A stretch of 64,000 bases of DNA from Closterium sp. NIES-65 (GCA_948144175.1 CANXME010001991.1:62001-126000), one strand, 5' to 3'; counted from the stretch's first letter, positions 53,056 through 63,540 are shown. A program made the numbers and translations. Notes: generated from the sequence alone by a model not told the origin.

Positions 53056-54793
53056 TGTGAGAATTGAGGAAAGAAGAAGAGAGGAGGGTTGCACTAGCAG
53101 CAGTTGGCATACATATAGGAAACCCTAATTGGGTTGTACTCGCTATAGAGTACCCCACTTCAGGCTAGACAATTATAACATTCTGACACACCTCCATAGC
53201 CAAAGTGGGGTGTAATCAGCACAATGAGCAAGCAGGCATAGAGCAGGAGTTCACAATAGCGAGCAAAGCTAGAGTTAATCACAGCGGGCAAGTGAGGAGG
53301 AGGGGGAACTGTGGAGGGAGAGAAGATGGGAGGCAACGACTGAAGCTGCAGAGGCACGGGCACAGGAGCGGCTGACTCAGTGGCTACCGAAGCAAGGGCG
53401 ACGGACTACTGGAGTAACTGGCTCCGCGGCTATAGACGAGCGGCAGGAGCAACGGACCTACTGGCGACTGGTGCAACAGGCTCACTGGCTACCGAAGCAA
53501 GGGCGACTGACTACAGGCACTGCAGGTGACACGACAGCTACCTTCACACAACCTCCTCCAGCTGCCCCACACCCCTCGACACACACCCCCTGCTCAAACC
53601 CTAGTTCCACTCCCATAGCACCCCCCTTTCACACACCCCTTGCTGCACCCTAGGTTCACTCACACCCCACCCCCTAGCACCACTCCGTTGACTCCCACAA
53701 ACCCACCCCCCTCAGCGGCAGCTGCAGCAGTGGGAGACAAAGGAGGAGGAGGAGCAGGGGAGACCACACACCCGCCACCCCCTACTCGCCACCCCCAAAC
53801 CCTAACACAGGGCAGGGCGGGAGGGCATGTAGGGAGGTTACCGGGGGGGGGGCGACGCGCGGCCTCCCAGGGCGCCAAAGCAGGCGGCAGAAGGGGCGAC
53901 GCTTGCCCCCCACCCCGGTCGCCCCTCCCGTCGCCTGTCGAGGCGACCTGAGGGGGCCGCAAGAGGGGGGGGGGGGGGGGGGGGGGGGGGGCGGTGCACG
54001 GGTCCCCAGTGCGCCGCGCCAGGCGACGGAGCATGGCCGGGGCGGGGCCGGGGCAGGGTCGGGGCAGGGCCGGGGCAGGGCCGCGACAGGGTCGGGGCAG
54101 GGCCGGGGCAGGTCCGCAACAGGGCCGCGAGAGGGTCGATAGGGGCGGCGACGGGGCCGGTAGAGGCGGCGACGGGGCTGCTAGAGGCAGCGACGGGGCC
54201 GTGAAGAGCGGCGACGGGGCCGCTAGGGGCGGCGACGTGGCCGCGAAGGGCGGCAACGTGGCCGCGAAGGGCGGCGACGGGGCCGCTAGGGGCGGCGACG
54301 GGACCGCTAGGGGCGGCGACGGGACCGCTAAGGGCGGCGACGGGACCGCTAGGGGCGGCGACGGGGCCGTGAAGGGGCCGCGAGGGGCCTGGAAGGGCGG
54401 CGACGGGCCGCGAGGGGCCGAGAAGGGCGGCGTCGGGGCCGTTAGGGGCGGCGACGGGGCCGCGAAGGGGCTGCGAGGGGCCTAGAAGGGCGGCGACGGG
54501 GCCGCGAAGGGGCCGCGAGGGGCCTGGAAGGGCAGCAACGGGGCCGCGAAGGGGCCGCGAGGGGCCGAGAAGGGCGGCGACGGGGCCGCTAAGAGTAGCA
54601 CACAGAGAAGCAGCGGAAGCAGCTAGGTGGGTGAACAGGCCAGGAGCGTAGACGCTCTGATAGCATGTGAGAAGAATGAGGAATGAAGAGGAGTGATTTC
54701 ACTAGCAGCAATGAGGATACATATAGCAAACCCTAGATGGGTTGTACTCGCTATAGAGCACCCCACTAAAGGCTAGAGAATAACATTCTGACA
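53056..54793 (-). mobile_element. Element J, short-LTR non-autonomous element
   Basis: 1.74 kb with LTRs 53056-53188 and 54666-54793 and GTACT on both sides (53051-53055, 54794-54798), a perfect target duplication in the right array. In element orientation the PBS is TGCTATCAGAGC (54654-54665) and the tract TTTGGCTATGGAGGTG lies before the 3' LTR. The ~1.5-kb interior has no gag or pol: it is GC-rich leader-type repeat plus a 107-bp-spaced duplication (GGCTACCGAAGCAAGGGCGA at about 53382 and 53489). The LTR core differs from A-F, so it is a sister subfamily. Confidence 0.88.
53966..54600 (-). repeat. Poly-G tract and GC-rich minisatellite inside J
   Basis: A run of about 26 G at 53966-53991 precedes a minisatellite of the type GGGCGGCGACGGGGCCGCTAG, about 54130-54600. 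It is the same sort of leader repeat as in B, C and F. Confidence 0.8.
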
Positions 54794-55430
54794 GTACTGT
54801 CCTATCCTTGCACAGTTGCAGGCCATCGAACGCTCAAACAAGCTTCACATGCTGCGAAGTTGAGCAAATGAGGTCAAACTATTTCCTATAGTAAGGTAAT
54901 TGATTCAAATTCCTGAATGTGTGAAGAAATGGTGCTTCAAAAAACAACCACACGATGAACGTGACATGTTGGGTACTGTCCTATCCATGCAACGTTTCAG
55001 GCCATCGAACACACAATCAAGCGTCACGTGCTGTACAGTTGAGCAAAAAAGGTCAAACTAGTTCCTATGACAAGTAAATTGATGTAAATACTTGAATGTG
55101 TGAAGAAATGGTGCTAAAAAAAGCAACCAGACGATGAAACGGTAACATGTTGCGTACTGTCCTATCCATGCACAGTTGCAGGCCATCGAACGCTCAAACA
55201 ATCGTCACGTGTAGCGTAGTTGAGCGAATGAGGCCAAACTTATCCCTATTGCAAGTTCATTGATTTAAATACCTGTATGTGTGAAGAAATGGTTCTTAAA
55301 AAAACAACCAAACGATGAAACGGTGACATGATGTGTACTAGCCAATCCTTGCTCAGTTTCATGCCATCGAACAAACAAACGAGCGTCACGTGCTGCGTAG
55401 TTGTGCGATGGAGCTCAAACAAGTTCCCAA
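54794..55430 (-). repeat. 180-bp repeat array, right block 2 (inverted)
   Basis: Three to four further units in reverse orientation (TGTGTGAAGAAATGGTGCT at about 54928, 55098 and 55280). It ends at AAGTTCCCAA, inside a unit, where the LTR of element G begins. Confidence 0.88.
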
Positions 55431-56004
55431 TGTCAAACACTATATGTGTTATTGTTGTGTAGGCTATACTGGGTTAGCCTTTAGGGGGTACACAAAGCTA
55501 GGGTTTCCTACTTGTACTCCAACTTTCATAGTGCAATCACTTCTTCTTCGTAACATGGTTTCAGAGCAGGTCCTTCGCTAGGACCCATTCTTAGGGCCGA
55601 CCACTACTGCTGCCTACTAGCGCCCTCGTGCGCCCTACTGTCTGAGCGCCCTTGAGCGACTCCCCCCCTAGCGCCCTCGTGCGCCTCGTTTTCACGGCCC
55701 CCTAAGGCCCCGCGACCCGCGACCCGCCCCCCCTTAGCGACCCGCACGCCGCCCCTTGGAGGCCCCGTCGACCCCGCGCGCCGCCCCTTAGAGGCCCCGC
55801 TGGCCCCGCTTAGAGGCCCCGTCGGCCCCCTATACCCCGCGCACGCCCACTCCTTAGCGGCCCCGTCGGCCCCGTCGACCCCACGCGCCGCCCCTTAGCG
55901 GCCCCGCTGGCCCCGTCGACCTCGCGCGCCCCCCCCTTAGAGGCCCCAGCAGGCCCCGTCGACCCTACGCGCCGCCCCTTAGCGGCCCCGCTGGCCCCGT
56001 CGAC
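55431..56004 (+). mobile_element. Copia element G, 5' fragment
   Basis: LTR 55431-55556 (126 bp, TGTCAAACACTATATG...TTCGTAACA), then PBS TGGTTTCAGAGCAGG, the same variant as element A, then about 430 bp of GC-rich leader with GCCCCTTAGCGGCCCCG units. At about 56004 it changes abruptly into the RNase H of element H on the opposite strand. No gag follows, so only the 5' end of G survives here. Confidence 0.8.
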
Positions 56005-56400
56005 CAGGAAGCGTTCAGTTGCCGGAACTCGGCGGGAAAGAAGTGAAGGCGGCGTCCCTCCTTGCCAGCTTCAGTGGCCGCCACGTACTCCGACTTAGTC
56101 GACGACAGCGTCGCGCACTTGATGCGCTGGCTCGACCAAGAGACTGCGGCCCCACCATAGACGAACACGTAGCCACCCGTGCTCGTCCTTTTCTGCTTGT
56201 GACCGGCGTCGTCGGCGTCCACGTAGCCGACCAGCTCGAGCGACTCAGGTCCACCGCCGAACTCCAGGGCGATGTCACGTGTGTTGGCGAGGTAGGCAAG
56301 GCAACGGTCGACCTCGCGCCAGTGCTGGTCGCTCCTCACCGTGAGGCCGCTCCCCAGCTTGCTGCAGGCAAAGGCGATGTCCGGTCTCGACGTCGTCGCC
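56005..56400 (-). pseudogene. pol: Element H RNase H (3' truncated)
   Basis: Reads SDQHWREVDRCLAYLANTRD, LELVGYVDADDAGHKQKRTS, GGYVFVYGGAAVSWSSQRIK and TLSSTKSEYVAATEAGKEGR, then EFRQLNASW, where it joins element G leader sequence. These are the standard Copia RNase H blocks up to about two-thirds of the domain. Confidence 0.85.
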
Positions 56401-56405
56401 GCGAA

Positions 56406-57290
56406 CTACAACGAGCCGACCTTCTGCCGGTACTCCTCCAACTGGCGTTCCTGCGCCTCTTCGTCGTCGAAGGTGAACTCGGCGTAGGCGTCGACTGAGA
56501 CCGGCGTCTTCGGGGTGCGCCCGGTCTGCTCCTCATCAATGAAGCGCCTACATAGCTTGTCGGCGTAGCCCTGCTGGTGCAGCCACAGTTTCCCCGCCGA
56601 CCTGTCGCGCACGATCTCCAGCCCTAGGTTCTTCTGCCCTGGCGAGATCTCGCGCAGCTCGAAGGCGGCTTCCAGCAGCTCCTTCAGCTCCTTCAGCATC
56701 GCGGCGCTGCTGCTGGCGGCGAGCAGGTCGTCAACGTAGACCAGCACCCAGCAGGCCACTCCGTTCTTGCCGACCTTGAAGTAAAGAGCCTCGTTGACCT
56801 GGCTCTTCTTCCACCCGGCGCCGACCAGCACATCGTTGAGCGCTAAGTACCACAGCAGCGGAGACTGCTTCAGCCCATAGAGGCTCTTCAGCAGCCTGCA
56901 CACTCGGCCGGATCCCTCGTTGAAGTAGTCCGGCTGGTGCATGTACAGCACCCGGTCGAGCTTGCTCTACAAAAAGGCGTTCTTCATGTCCAGCTGCGTC
57001 AGGTTGAGGTTGAGGACGGCGACGATGCTGAGGAAGATCCTCAGCGTGACGTAGCTGCCCACCGGCGCGAACGTCTCGTCGTAGTCGGCGCCGTACACCT
57101 GCGTGAAGCCCTTCACGACCAGCCTCGCCGTCTCTTGCTCAACGGTATCGTCGATGTGGTTCTTCGTCGTCAACACCCACCGGTTCTTCATGATGTTCAC
57201 TCCCGGCGGGCGTTCGACCAGCTCCCACGTTCCCATGTTGATGAGGCTGCGGATTTCCTCTTCCATGGCGGCCTTCACCGCCAGGCCCTT
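56406..57290 (-). pseudogene. pol: Element H reverse transcriptase
   Basis: Frame 57278-56967 has MEEEIRSLINMGTWELVERP, GVNIMKNRWVLTTKNHID, LVVKGFTQVYGADYDETFAP and LTQLDMKNAFL, then a TAG at 56967 where the family has Gln. The next frame carries LYMHQPDYFNEGSGRVCRLL, YGLKQSPLLWYLALNDVLVG, the catalytic WVLVYVDDLLAAS and LGLEIVRDRSAGKLWLHQQG. It ends at TAG 56406, again at an expected Gln (GSLQ). Confidence 0.88.
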
Positions 57291-59141
57291 TTAGCTTGCC
57301 AAGGCCTCCTTCACCGTCATCGTCGAGATGTCCCAACGGCGCTCGGGGTTGGCCAGCATATTGGGGTCGAGCTCCGAAAACTCCTCATCTTCCTCGGCGT
57401 CGTTGTATAGCAGGTCGTCCTCATCGTCCATGTCGTACACCGTTGTGAAGGCGGCGGGGACGAAGACGTCAGGCGGCCTCCGAAGTCGGCCTAAACGCCG
57501 TGGCGCCGGCTGGACCTCCTCGGCGTCCCCTCCATCGTCGCCAACATCGCTGCCCTCGGCGTCCTTCTGCTCCTCAGCCGGCGTCCCGGTCGACTGCTCC
57601 CCTGTGGTCGCCTCCCCTGACGATTGCCCGGTTGCCAACTGCTCCTTGATCGGCGTCGCTGCTGCCTGCTCCCCTGTCAGCTGCTGTTCTGCAGACGTCT
57701 CCTTCACCGGCTTCACCGAAGTTGGCTGCACCACCTGCTGCCTCCCGGTCGGCGTCAGCTTCGCTCCCATGCCGCCTTGCACAGCAGCACGTCGGCCACC
57801 GGCGATGCTTGGGACCGGTGCCACAGGTGACGCACCAATTCTCCCCTCATCGCCGGAGGCCGACATCAAGTTCAGCCCATGCAAGTCAGCAACAAGGGGA
57901 GGGGCAGGTGGAGTGCAAGGAGCGGGGATGTCCTCGGCGTCCTCACCAGCAACCTCACTGACCTCGGCAGGTAGAGGCGGCGTCGCCGTCGAGGTCTCCG
58001 TTGGCGGGGGAACCGGCATCCGCCCTGATGCCGGCTCGTGCGCTGACTTCCACACCTCCAGCGACATGCTCTCGTAGAACACCACGTCCGACGTGGTGAC
58101 AACTCGGTTGTTGGCAATGTCGAGGAGCTCCCAGCCCTTGCTCTCCCTCGACACGCTGAGGTGAAGGCCCCACCGGGCCTTGGGCTGCAGCTTGTCTCCA
58201 CGCTGCTGCTCAGGGACCAAGAACTGCGCCATGCAGCCCCACACCCGCGCCAGCGACAAGTCGGGCTTCTTCCCGGTCTGCAGTTGGTACGGCAATGTCC
58301 CCGGCGGTAGGGCCGACCTCTCAAGGCAGTTGCGGACCCAGACGGCCTGCAGGAGAGCAAGGTGCCACCAGTGGTGCTGCACGCCCATGTGCAGCAGCAT
58401 CGTCCGCACCGACTCCACCACCGTCCTCATCTCCCGCTCCGCCATGCCGTTCTGCTGCGGGGTGTATGGGCAGGTCAGGTCGTAGACGATCCCCTTGCCG
58501 TTCACGAAGTCGGTGAACTGCTTCCGGAGGAACTCCCCTCCCCGATCAGAGCGCAGCATCAACACCGAATTCTTCGTCTGCCGCTCAGCCACCGCCAGCC
58601 ACTGCACGAACACCGGCAATGCATCTGACTTCTTGGCGACCGTCTTCACCCACACGTAGCGGGTCTTGCGGTCCTTCAGCAACAAGAAGTACAGGCTGCC
58701 ATCCTTGGCAGCCACGCGGAACGGCCCGCACAGGTCGATGTGCACGACGGCCAGCACGTCGTCGGCGTCGGAGCCTTGGTCGGGGAAGGTGTGCCGCGCC
58801 AGCTTCCCGCCGACGCATGAGACACACGGTGAGTCGGCGCCCGTCGCCGACTTGAGGTCCAGCCCAATGGCGACCTTGTTCTTCGCCGAGTTCCTGATGG
58901 TGTCCATGCCGACGTGCGCAAGCCTTGCGTGCATCCTGTCCGGCGTTGCCTTTGTCGCCGAGACGATCGCGCGCACGACCACTACCTCCGTGGTAGACGT
59001 TGTCGGCGTGGCCGAGTAGGGGCGCAGGTCGGTGCAGAGGATACGCCCGGTGTACGTCGCCCGACCGAGCACCTCCCTTGCTGCCGAAACGAGCAGCATC
59101 CCATCGCCGTCCTCCTGCAGCTTCACGCCGTGCTCCTTCAG
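57291..59141 (-). pseudogene. pol: Element H integrase and variable linker
   Basis: A 611-codon frame. HARLAHVGMDTIRNSA and CVSCVGGKLARH form the zinc-binding part, with His and Cys pairs. The core has VVHIDLCGPFRVAAKDGSLY, LMLRSDRGGEFLRKQF and PYTPQQNGMAEREMRTVVES for D, D, E. Then LARVWGCMAQFLVPEQQRGD and VVFYESMSLEVWKSAHE of the C-terminal domain. About 200 residues of linker follow, rich in Pro, Thr, Glu and Gln, ending in the acidic YDMDDEDDLLYNDAEEDEEF. Confidence 0.88.
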
Positions 59142-60013
59142 CTAACCGGCTGAAAGCAGGTTTGCCCGGACGCTGGGTACGTAGAGCACATCGGGGATGA
59201 GTACCTGCTTCCCAGCCTCCCCTTGCAGAGCGTCAGTGGCGCGGCCCTGAACGTCCTGGAGCGCCCCATTGAAGCCGCGCACGTGCTTCACGTCGCCGCT
59301 CAGCCCCAAGTCGACGAAGGCCTCCTTTGTCCCCATCAAGTGGTGCGAGCAGCCGTTGTCGAGCAGGACCACCGCTGGGTTAGCCTGCATAGCTGGTGCT
59401 ACCGCCTGGAAGTCCTCACTTGCCTCCGGCGCCAGTGAGATGGTCAGCTCCATAACACCGACCAGCGAGCACGACGCCACCTTGTCGTCTCGTCCCTTGC
59501 CGCCTGCAGAGGAGTCGGCGTCCGTCGCCGAGGCCGACTTGCTCGACTGCTTCTCCTTGCGCGGCTTGTTTCCTCGACGTAGACGACGGTTGGCCGACCT
59601 CCCGCGGCCTCCCTTAGCGTCGTCGTCGTCGGTATCGCTGCGGTCGGTACACTCGAAGGAGAGGTGGTCGGGGCTCTGGCAGATCCAGCACTCCCGGCGG
59701 CGACTTCCTCCTCCGCGACCGCTCTCCTTGGCCGACTTCTTCTTGTCGGCGTCCCTGCTCGGCTTCCAGCCACTGCTACCGCCGCCGCCCGACTGCCCAC
59801 GCTGCCTTGGTCGGCCTCCTTGCTTCATCGGGGCGACGGAATTGGCCTGCGCCAAGAGCTCCTGGGATCGCTCGGCCTCCTGCATTGCCTCGTCCTGCAG
59901 GATATACGAGGTCAGGTTATCCTCGTGCTCGGCGCCATGGACAGCCGCTTCAGGAGGTTGTAGCTGCTTGAGAGCCCCTGCATGACGTGAGTGACGTACG
60001 ACGCCGTCGAGTA
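59142..60013 (-). pseudogene. gag-pol: Element H Gag C terminus (zinc knuckle) and protease
   Basis: From about 60013 the frame encodes LTSYILQDEAMQEAERSQEL, a basic region and a canonical CCHC knuckle (CWICQSPDHLSFEC), which would bind element RNA. The protease follows with VVLLDNGCSHHLMGTKEAF; the active site is D-N-G where Copia usually has D-S-G. It ends VPSVRANLLSAG at TAG 59142, an expected Gln codon. Confidence 0.85.
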
Positions 60014-60550
60014 CTAAGCGACGGCCATCCTGATGGTGGCGAGAATTCGCCGGGCCCGGTTGCAGTAGTCGGTCGCCGTCTCCTCGTTGCCTATGCGCAG
60101 GTGCGTCAGCTGTCCCTCTAGCTGGGCGATGAACAAGTCGTCGGTGACTTGATAGGTCGACTCGATGAAGTTCCACGCCCGGTGGCCGGCGTCGAGGTAC
60201 TCTCGGCGCCACTTCAAGGCGATCTGCACGCCGGCCGAGCAGCACCGCGAGATGATCGTGAAGGTCAACAACTGCACGGCGCGAAACTCTGCACGCAGGT
60301 CGGGGTGGTGCTCCCTTGGCGTCGCCACGGTCCCTAGGGCGAAGCCAATCAGCCCGGCCATCTCTAGGTGGGGCTCAATGGCTTCCTTCCAGGTGAGGAT
60401 GTCTTGTCGACCAACGAGCAGCGGGGTGACCGAGATCCTGTCCGGCGTAAACTTGAAGTAGCCGTAGCTCGGTGCAATCCCGCCCGCCGTCACCTGGGTC
60501 GCCGACATTGGCGACAATCCACTTCGACGCCCACCGGCGTCGCCCTGCAA
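60014..60550 (-). pseudogene. gag: Element H Gag capsid
   Basis: Frame from ATG 60550, or an inner Met (MSATQVTAGGIAPSYGYFKF), about 170 codons. SVTPLLVGRQDILTWKEAIE, FTIISRCCSAGVQIALKWRR, LIGFALGTVATPREHHPDLR and QLTHLRIGNEETATDYCNRA suggest the UBN2-type Gag of Copia elements. It ends at TAG 60014 after IRMAVA; the knuckle frame follows in another phase. Confidence 0.8.
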
Positions 60551-60976
60551 GGAGCCTGCAGCCGACGACGACTACATCACTCGCGCCTGAACGCCGCCAG
60601 ATTCACCGGCGTGTATCACACCTCACTGCCTCGACGTGTCTCCCGCACTGCTGCCGACTTGGCCACCTCCGGCGTTGACGCCCACGTCGACGCCGCCTTC
60701 GTTGGTCACCGGTCGAGGAGAAGCTTGTCGTGAAGAGGAATGTTCCGTCGCCCACATGGAGCGGAGTCCTGCCTCGACGAGTGCCCAGGGTATCGCCCCG
60801 TACTCGTGGGCCTCATGGCGTCTCCCTCGCATCCTCCAGCCGTCCCTCCAGGGTGTCCATCACCTCGGCGTCGCCTACGCGCACGCTAGTGACTGCACGT
60901 CTGCCGGTCTACGAACACGATCGGAAAGTCAGCTAGACTGAACTACGTTGCGGTGTCGTCCACGCTCACCACACCA
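60551..60976 (-). other. Element H leader and possible PBS
   Basis: Between the gag start and the inferred LTR edge. In element orientation the first bases after the LTR would be TGGTGTGGTGAGC (plus 60964-60976), beginning TGG as expected for a tRNA complement, though not the initiator-Met type. Nothing else is recognised. Confidence 0.4.
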
Positions 60977-61993
60977 TGTGGAGATAACTGCTGCAACAGG
61001 AGCTAGGCTACGGGCTAGGCACGTGTGCTCCTGTGATCTCTGCGTTCGTTCACTTAGTCATTTCCTTGTGTTCACGCTGCTTGCTAGTTCACGGGGGAAT
61101 TGGCAAGAGTTTCACTAGGACAACATGACAATAATGGTAGCAACAACATTGGCATCACAGACTAGCTAGGCTGCTGGTCGACCTCCAGCGCAGCACGGTC
61201 GACCGCGCTCCAGCGCAGCAGAGTAGCGGTTCGCCAACGTTGCAAGTCCACGATGTGCTAGCGCTGTAGCAAGTCGGCTGCACACCGTTGCACCCGCAGG
61301 ACAACGGTGCACCTGCTTTACAAGTGCGCGCAGCTGGTTGGCGCTCCACACCTTGTCACGAGCACAGCGCAGACGCCTGGCAGACTCCACGCCAGCGACT
61401 GCGCCCACCAGCAACGTCGACCTCGGGATACCACCCCCGAGGTCGGCATCGCAGACTCCACCCTGGCGACACTTGCGCACGTCGCCCGGGTATTCCGGCC
61501 GACCGGGCAACCACGCCTGGCCGGCCAGCACAGTTCGTAGCCGGCCACGCATGCCCGTCATCCCCAGTCCGGCATCCAGGCGCCCAGGAGGCCTTCCGAA
61601 CCCCAAGGTCGGCATCTAGACGCCCAGGACTCTGACCAGACGCCCAGATCGGCGTCCGGAACCCCAGGACGCGGTGCAGATGCCTAGGTCGGCGTCTGGC
61701 CTTCTAGAAGGCCGTGCAGGCGCCCACAACGTCGACCAGGCGCCCGGGTAGTCGTGACGACGCCCAGCTCCGCGTCCAGCTTCCCAGGACGCCGTCCAAG
61801 CATCCGGGACGCCAACCAGGCGTCTAGGGCGGCGTCCTCCTACTCGGGCCCTTGAGCCAGGCGCCCTCCAGCTTGGCGCCCTTACAGTGGCCCCCGTGCT
61901 CAATGCTGCAGGTCGGCTGCAACCCCCGCACATCCGACCACAAGGTCAGCTCCGCCCAAGCAAGGACGGGGCCTTACAACGCTCCCGTTGACA
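60977..61993 (-). repeat. Element H 5' LTR
   Basis: In element orientation TGTCAACGGGAGC...TTATCTCCACA, about 1.0 kb, TG...CA ends. The outer edge is firm because it cuts the integrase frame of element I at GTGCTCACCAAGGTTGGAGA|TGTCAAC. The inner edge is inferred from the CA/TGG junction. A degenerate ~30-bp minisatellite of GGCGCCCAGGACGCCGTCC type fills about 61560-61860. Confidence 0.6.
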
Positions 61994-62431
61994 ATCTCCA
62001 ACCTTGGTGAGCACCCTGTTCCTAGCGACGGTAGCGTGCCGAACAGTATGGGGCCACATCAAGTTGCCCTGCCCAGATTCTATGAGCAGCGCCCTAGCTG
62101 TCTCCAGAATTGTCCGGTTCGCCCGTTCTGCTACACCGCTAGACTGTGGGGTGTAAGCCGTGGTCAGCTCCCTCTGGATGCCCTGCTTCTTGAGCCAGGC
62201 CGTCATCTCAGCTCCAAGGAACTCACCACCCCGATCTGTCCTAATCCGCTTCACCACACATTCCGCTTGCTTCTCCACGAATGGCAGCCAATCTTCCCTT
62301 GTGTCCCTGAACCAGCAGCGACCCCACCAAGTCCATGTGGACCAGCTCCAACGGCTTCTTGCTCCTGCCAGCCACACTATGGAAGGGGAAACGGGTAAAT
62401 TTTGAGAGCAAACAGATTTCACAATTCTCAT
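61994..62431 (-). pseudogene. pol: Element I integrase core (truncated)
   Basis: Reads WLPFVEKQAECVVKRIRTDR, GGEFLGAEMTAWLKKQGI, TAYTPQSSGVAERANRTILE and HTVRHATVARNRVLTKVG, the second Asp and the Glu of the catalytic triad included. The first Asp is upstream in LELVHMDLVGS, separated by a deletion and frame change near 62340. Sequence after VLTKVG is from the LTR of H. Confidence 0.85.
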
Positions 62432-62999
62432 CAGGTGGCTGTCCGTTCAGCTTCAGACCCTTAACGACTCCATCTTTCTCCAACTGCTTCAACAAGGGCA
62501 TTGCCACATGCCCCAAGCGTCGATGTGCCATTGCCCAATCCGTCTCCCCAGATCTGGCCGACACTTTCACACCAACCCCTCCAACGGCATTGCACTCCCC
62601 CTGGGATGCAGACCCCTCTCCAGCCTGCCCCCCACCATGCCACGCCAGCGCCGGCAGCTGCCACATCGATCTGTACACGTCCGTGCTCTCGTGTAGATCC
62701 CAAAGCACCCGATTGCCCAGCTGCCCCTTGTAAGTGCGTGCCCCATCCGTGCTAGTGCTCACCCCAGCCTTGCCAAGCTTACGGAGGGAAATGAGGTTGG
62801 CCTTGAGTTCAGGGACGAGAAGAACATCGTGCAGCACCACCGGCTTGCCATCCGCTCCCTTAAACGCAGCTCGTCCCGCACCAGCCACCTTCAGCGCGTG
62901 TCTAGAGGCGGAGCACACCTCGTTGATCGGTGCAGCGCGTACGTGGTCCAGCAGGTCCTTGCGTGGCGTCATCGTCCAAGCAGCGCCCATGTCCAACAC
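62330..62999 (-). pseudogene. pol: Element I protease and pre-integrase domain
   Basis: From 62999: MLDMGAAWTMTPRKDLLDHV (active site D-M-G in place of D-S-G), VLLVPELKANLISLRKLGKA, then WAMAHRRLGHVAMPLLKQLE and CEICLLSKFTRFPF, the His/Cys zinc-binding site of the integrase N terminus. The segment ends LVHMDLVG. The frame joins poorly to the integrase core. Confidence 0.83.
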
Positions 63000-63062
63000 C
63001 CAATAATCCAGGGGGTGCAGCTCTGCTCCAACCTTGGCAGCTGTGTCTTCTTGCTCCCCCCG

Positions 63063-63540
63063 CTACCCTTGTTCTCCAAAATGGAAGAACTGGCCTGCGG
63101 TGCGCTCCTTCTTCTTTCCCGCACCGCCGTTGCTCTTCGGGTTGTTGTCGGACGAATCGGCGACCATGCTCGCGCCGTTTTTCTGGTTCCTCCGCGCGCC
63201 GCCATCCTGGTGACGATTCTGGGGGGTCCATTCATTGGGTTTCTTATAGCACAAGAACCAGGGGTGCCCCTCCTTCTCACAATACCAGCAACTCCCTTTC
63301 ATTTTTCCACCAGCACCCGACTTGCCCCCACGTCCAGATTTCGCACCGCGACCCCAACCGGTACCTCCTTGTTGGTCGTTGGAGTCGTCGTCCTTCTTTG
63401 CACCGCGTCCACCACCACCGAAGCCACGTCCTCTGCCACGTCGGCTTACTTGCATCCCATAGCCGCTGCTGCCGTCGTCTCCACCCCTCAGTTGGCGGCG
63501 ACGGAAGTCCTCCTCCAGAATCTTTGTCCGCACCCACTCG
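63063..63540 (-). pseudogene. gag: Element I Gag zinc knuckle region
   Basis: A Gly/Arg-rich basic segment (RRGRGRGFGGGGRGAKKDDD), a canonical CCHC knuckle CWYCEKEGHPWFLC, and a linker QKNGASMVADSSDNNPKSNG. It follows the Gag body at 63623-63979 after a frame break. Confidence 0.82.

Larger units (their letters stand above)
34797..55430 (+). mobile_element. Putative Plavaka-type DNA transposon with tandem-repeat inverted ends (composite, interrupted)
   Basis: A Plavaka-like transposase gene (48397-52732) is flanked on the left by plus-oriented (34797-35468, 37368-37413, 44837-45243) and on the right by minus-oriented (about 52810-53055, 54794-55430) arrays of one ~180-bp repeat. Insertion into a pre-existing satellite would leave both sides in the same orientation, so the inversion suggests the arrays are the element's own terminal inverted repeats. 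Three LTR insertions with perfect target duplications (AAACT, TCATC, GTACT) lie within the arrays. Without them the unit is about 9.6 kb. Outer boundaries are unproven: the left end shows no clear terminus and the right end is cut by element G. Confidence 0.55.
56005..61993 (-). mobile_element. Copia element H (second lineage), 3' end lost
   Basis: Minus-strand element with a long 5' LTR (60977-61993), gag, Cys knuckle, protease, integrase, RT and most of RNase H. Its proteins differ clearly from the A-F family: the linker is acidic/polar instead of Gly-rich and the RT reads GADYDETFAPV instead of GVDYFQTFSPT. RNase H is cut at 56005 by G sequence, so the 3' LTR is missing. It is inserted into the integrase gene of element I. 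TAGs at 59142, 56967 and 56406 and a TAA at about 57291 break the pol frame. Confidence 0.88.

Noticed and set aside
61560..61860. CRISPR-like array (regular ~30-bp GC repeats)
   Set aside because: Units are degenerate and adjoining with no unique spacers, and they sit inside a retrotransposon LTR of a eukaryotic genome.
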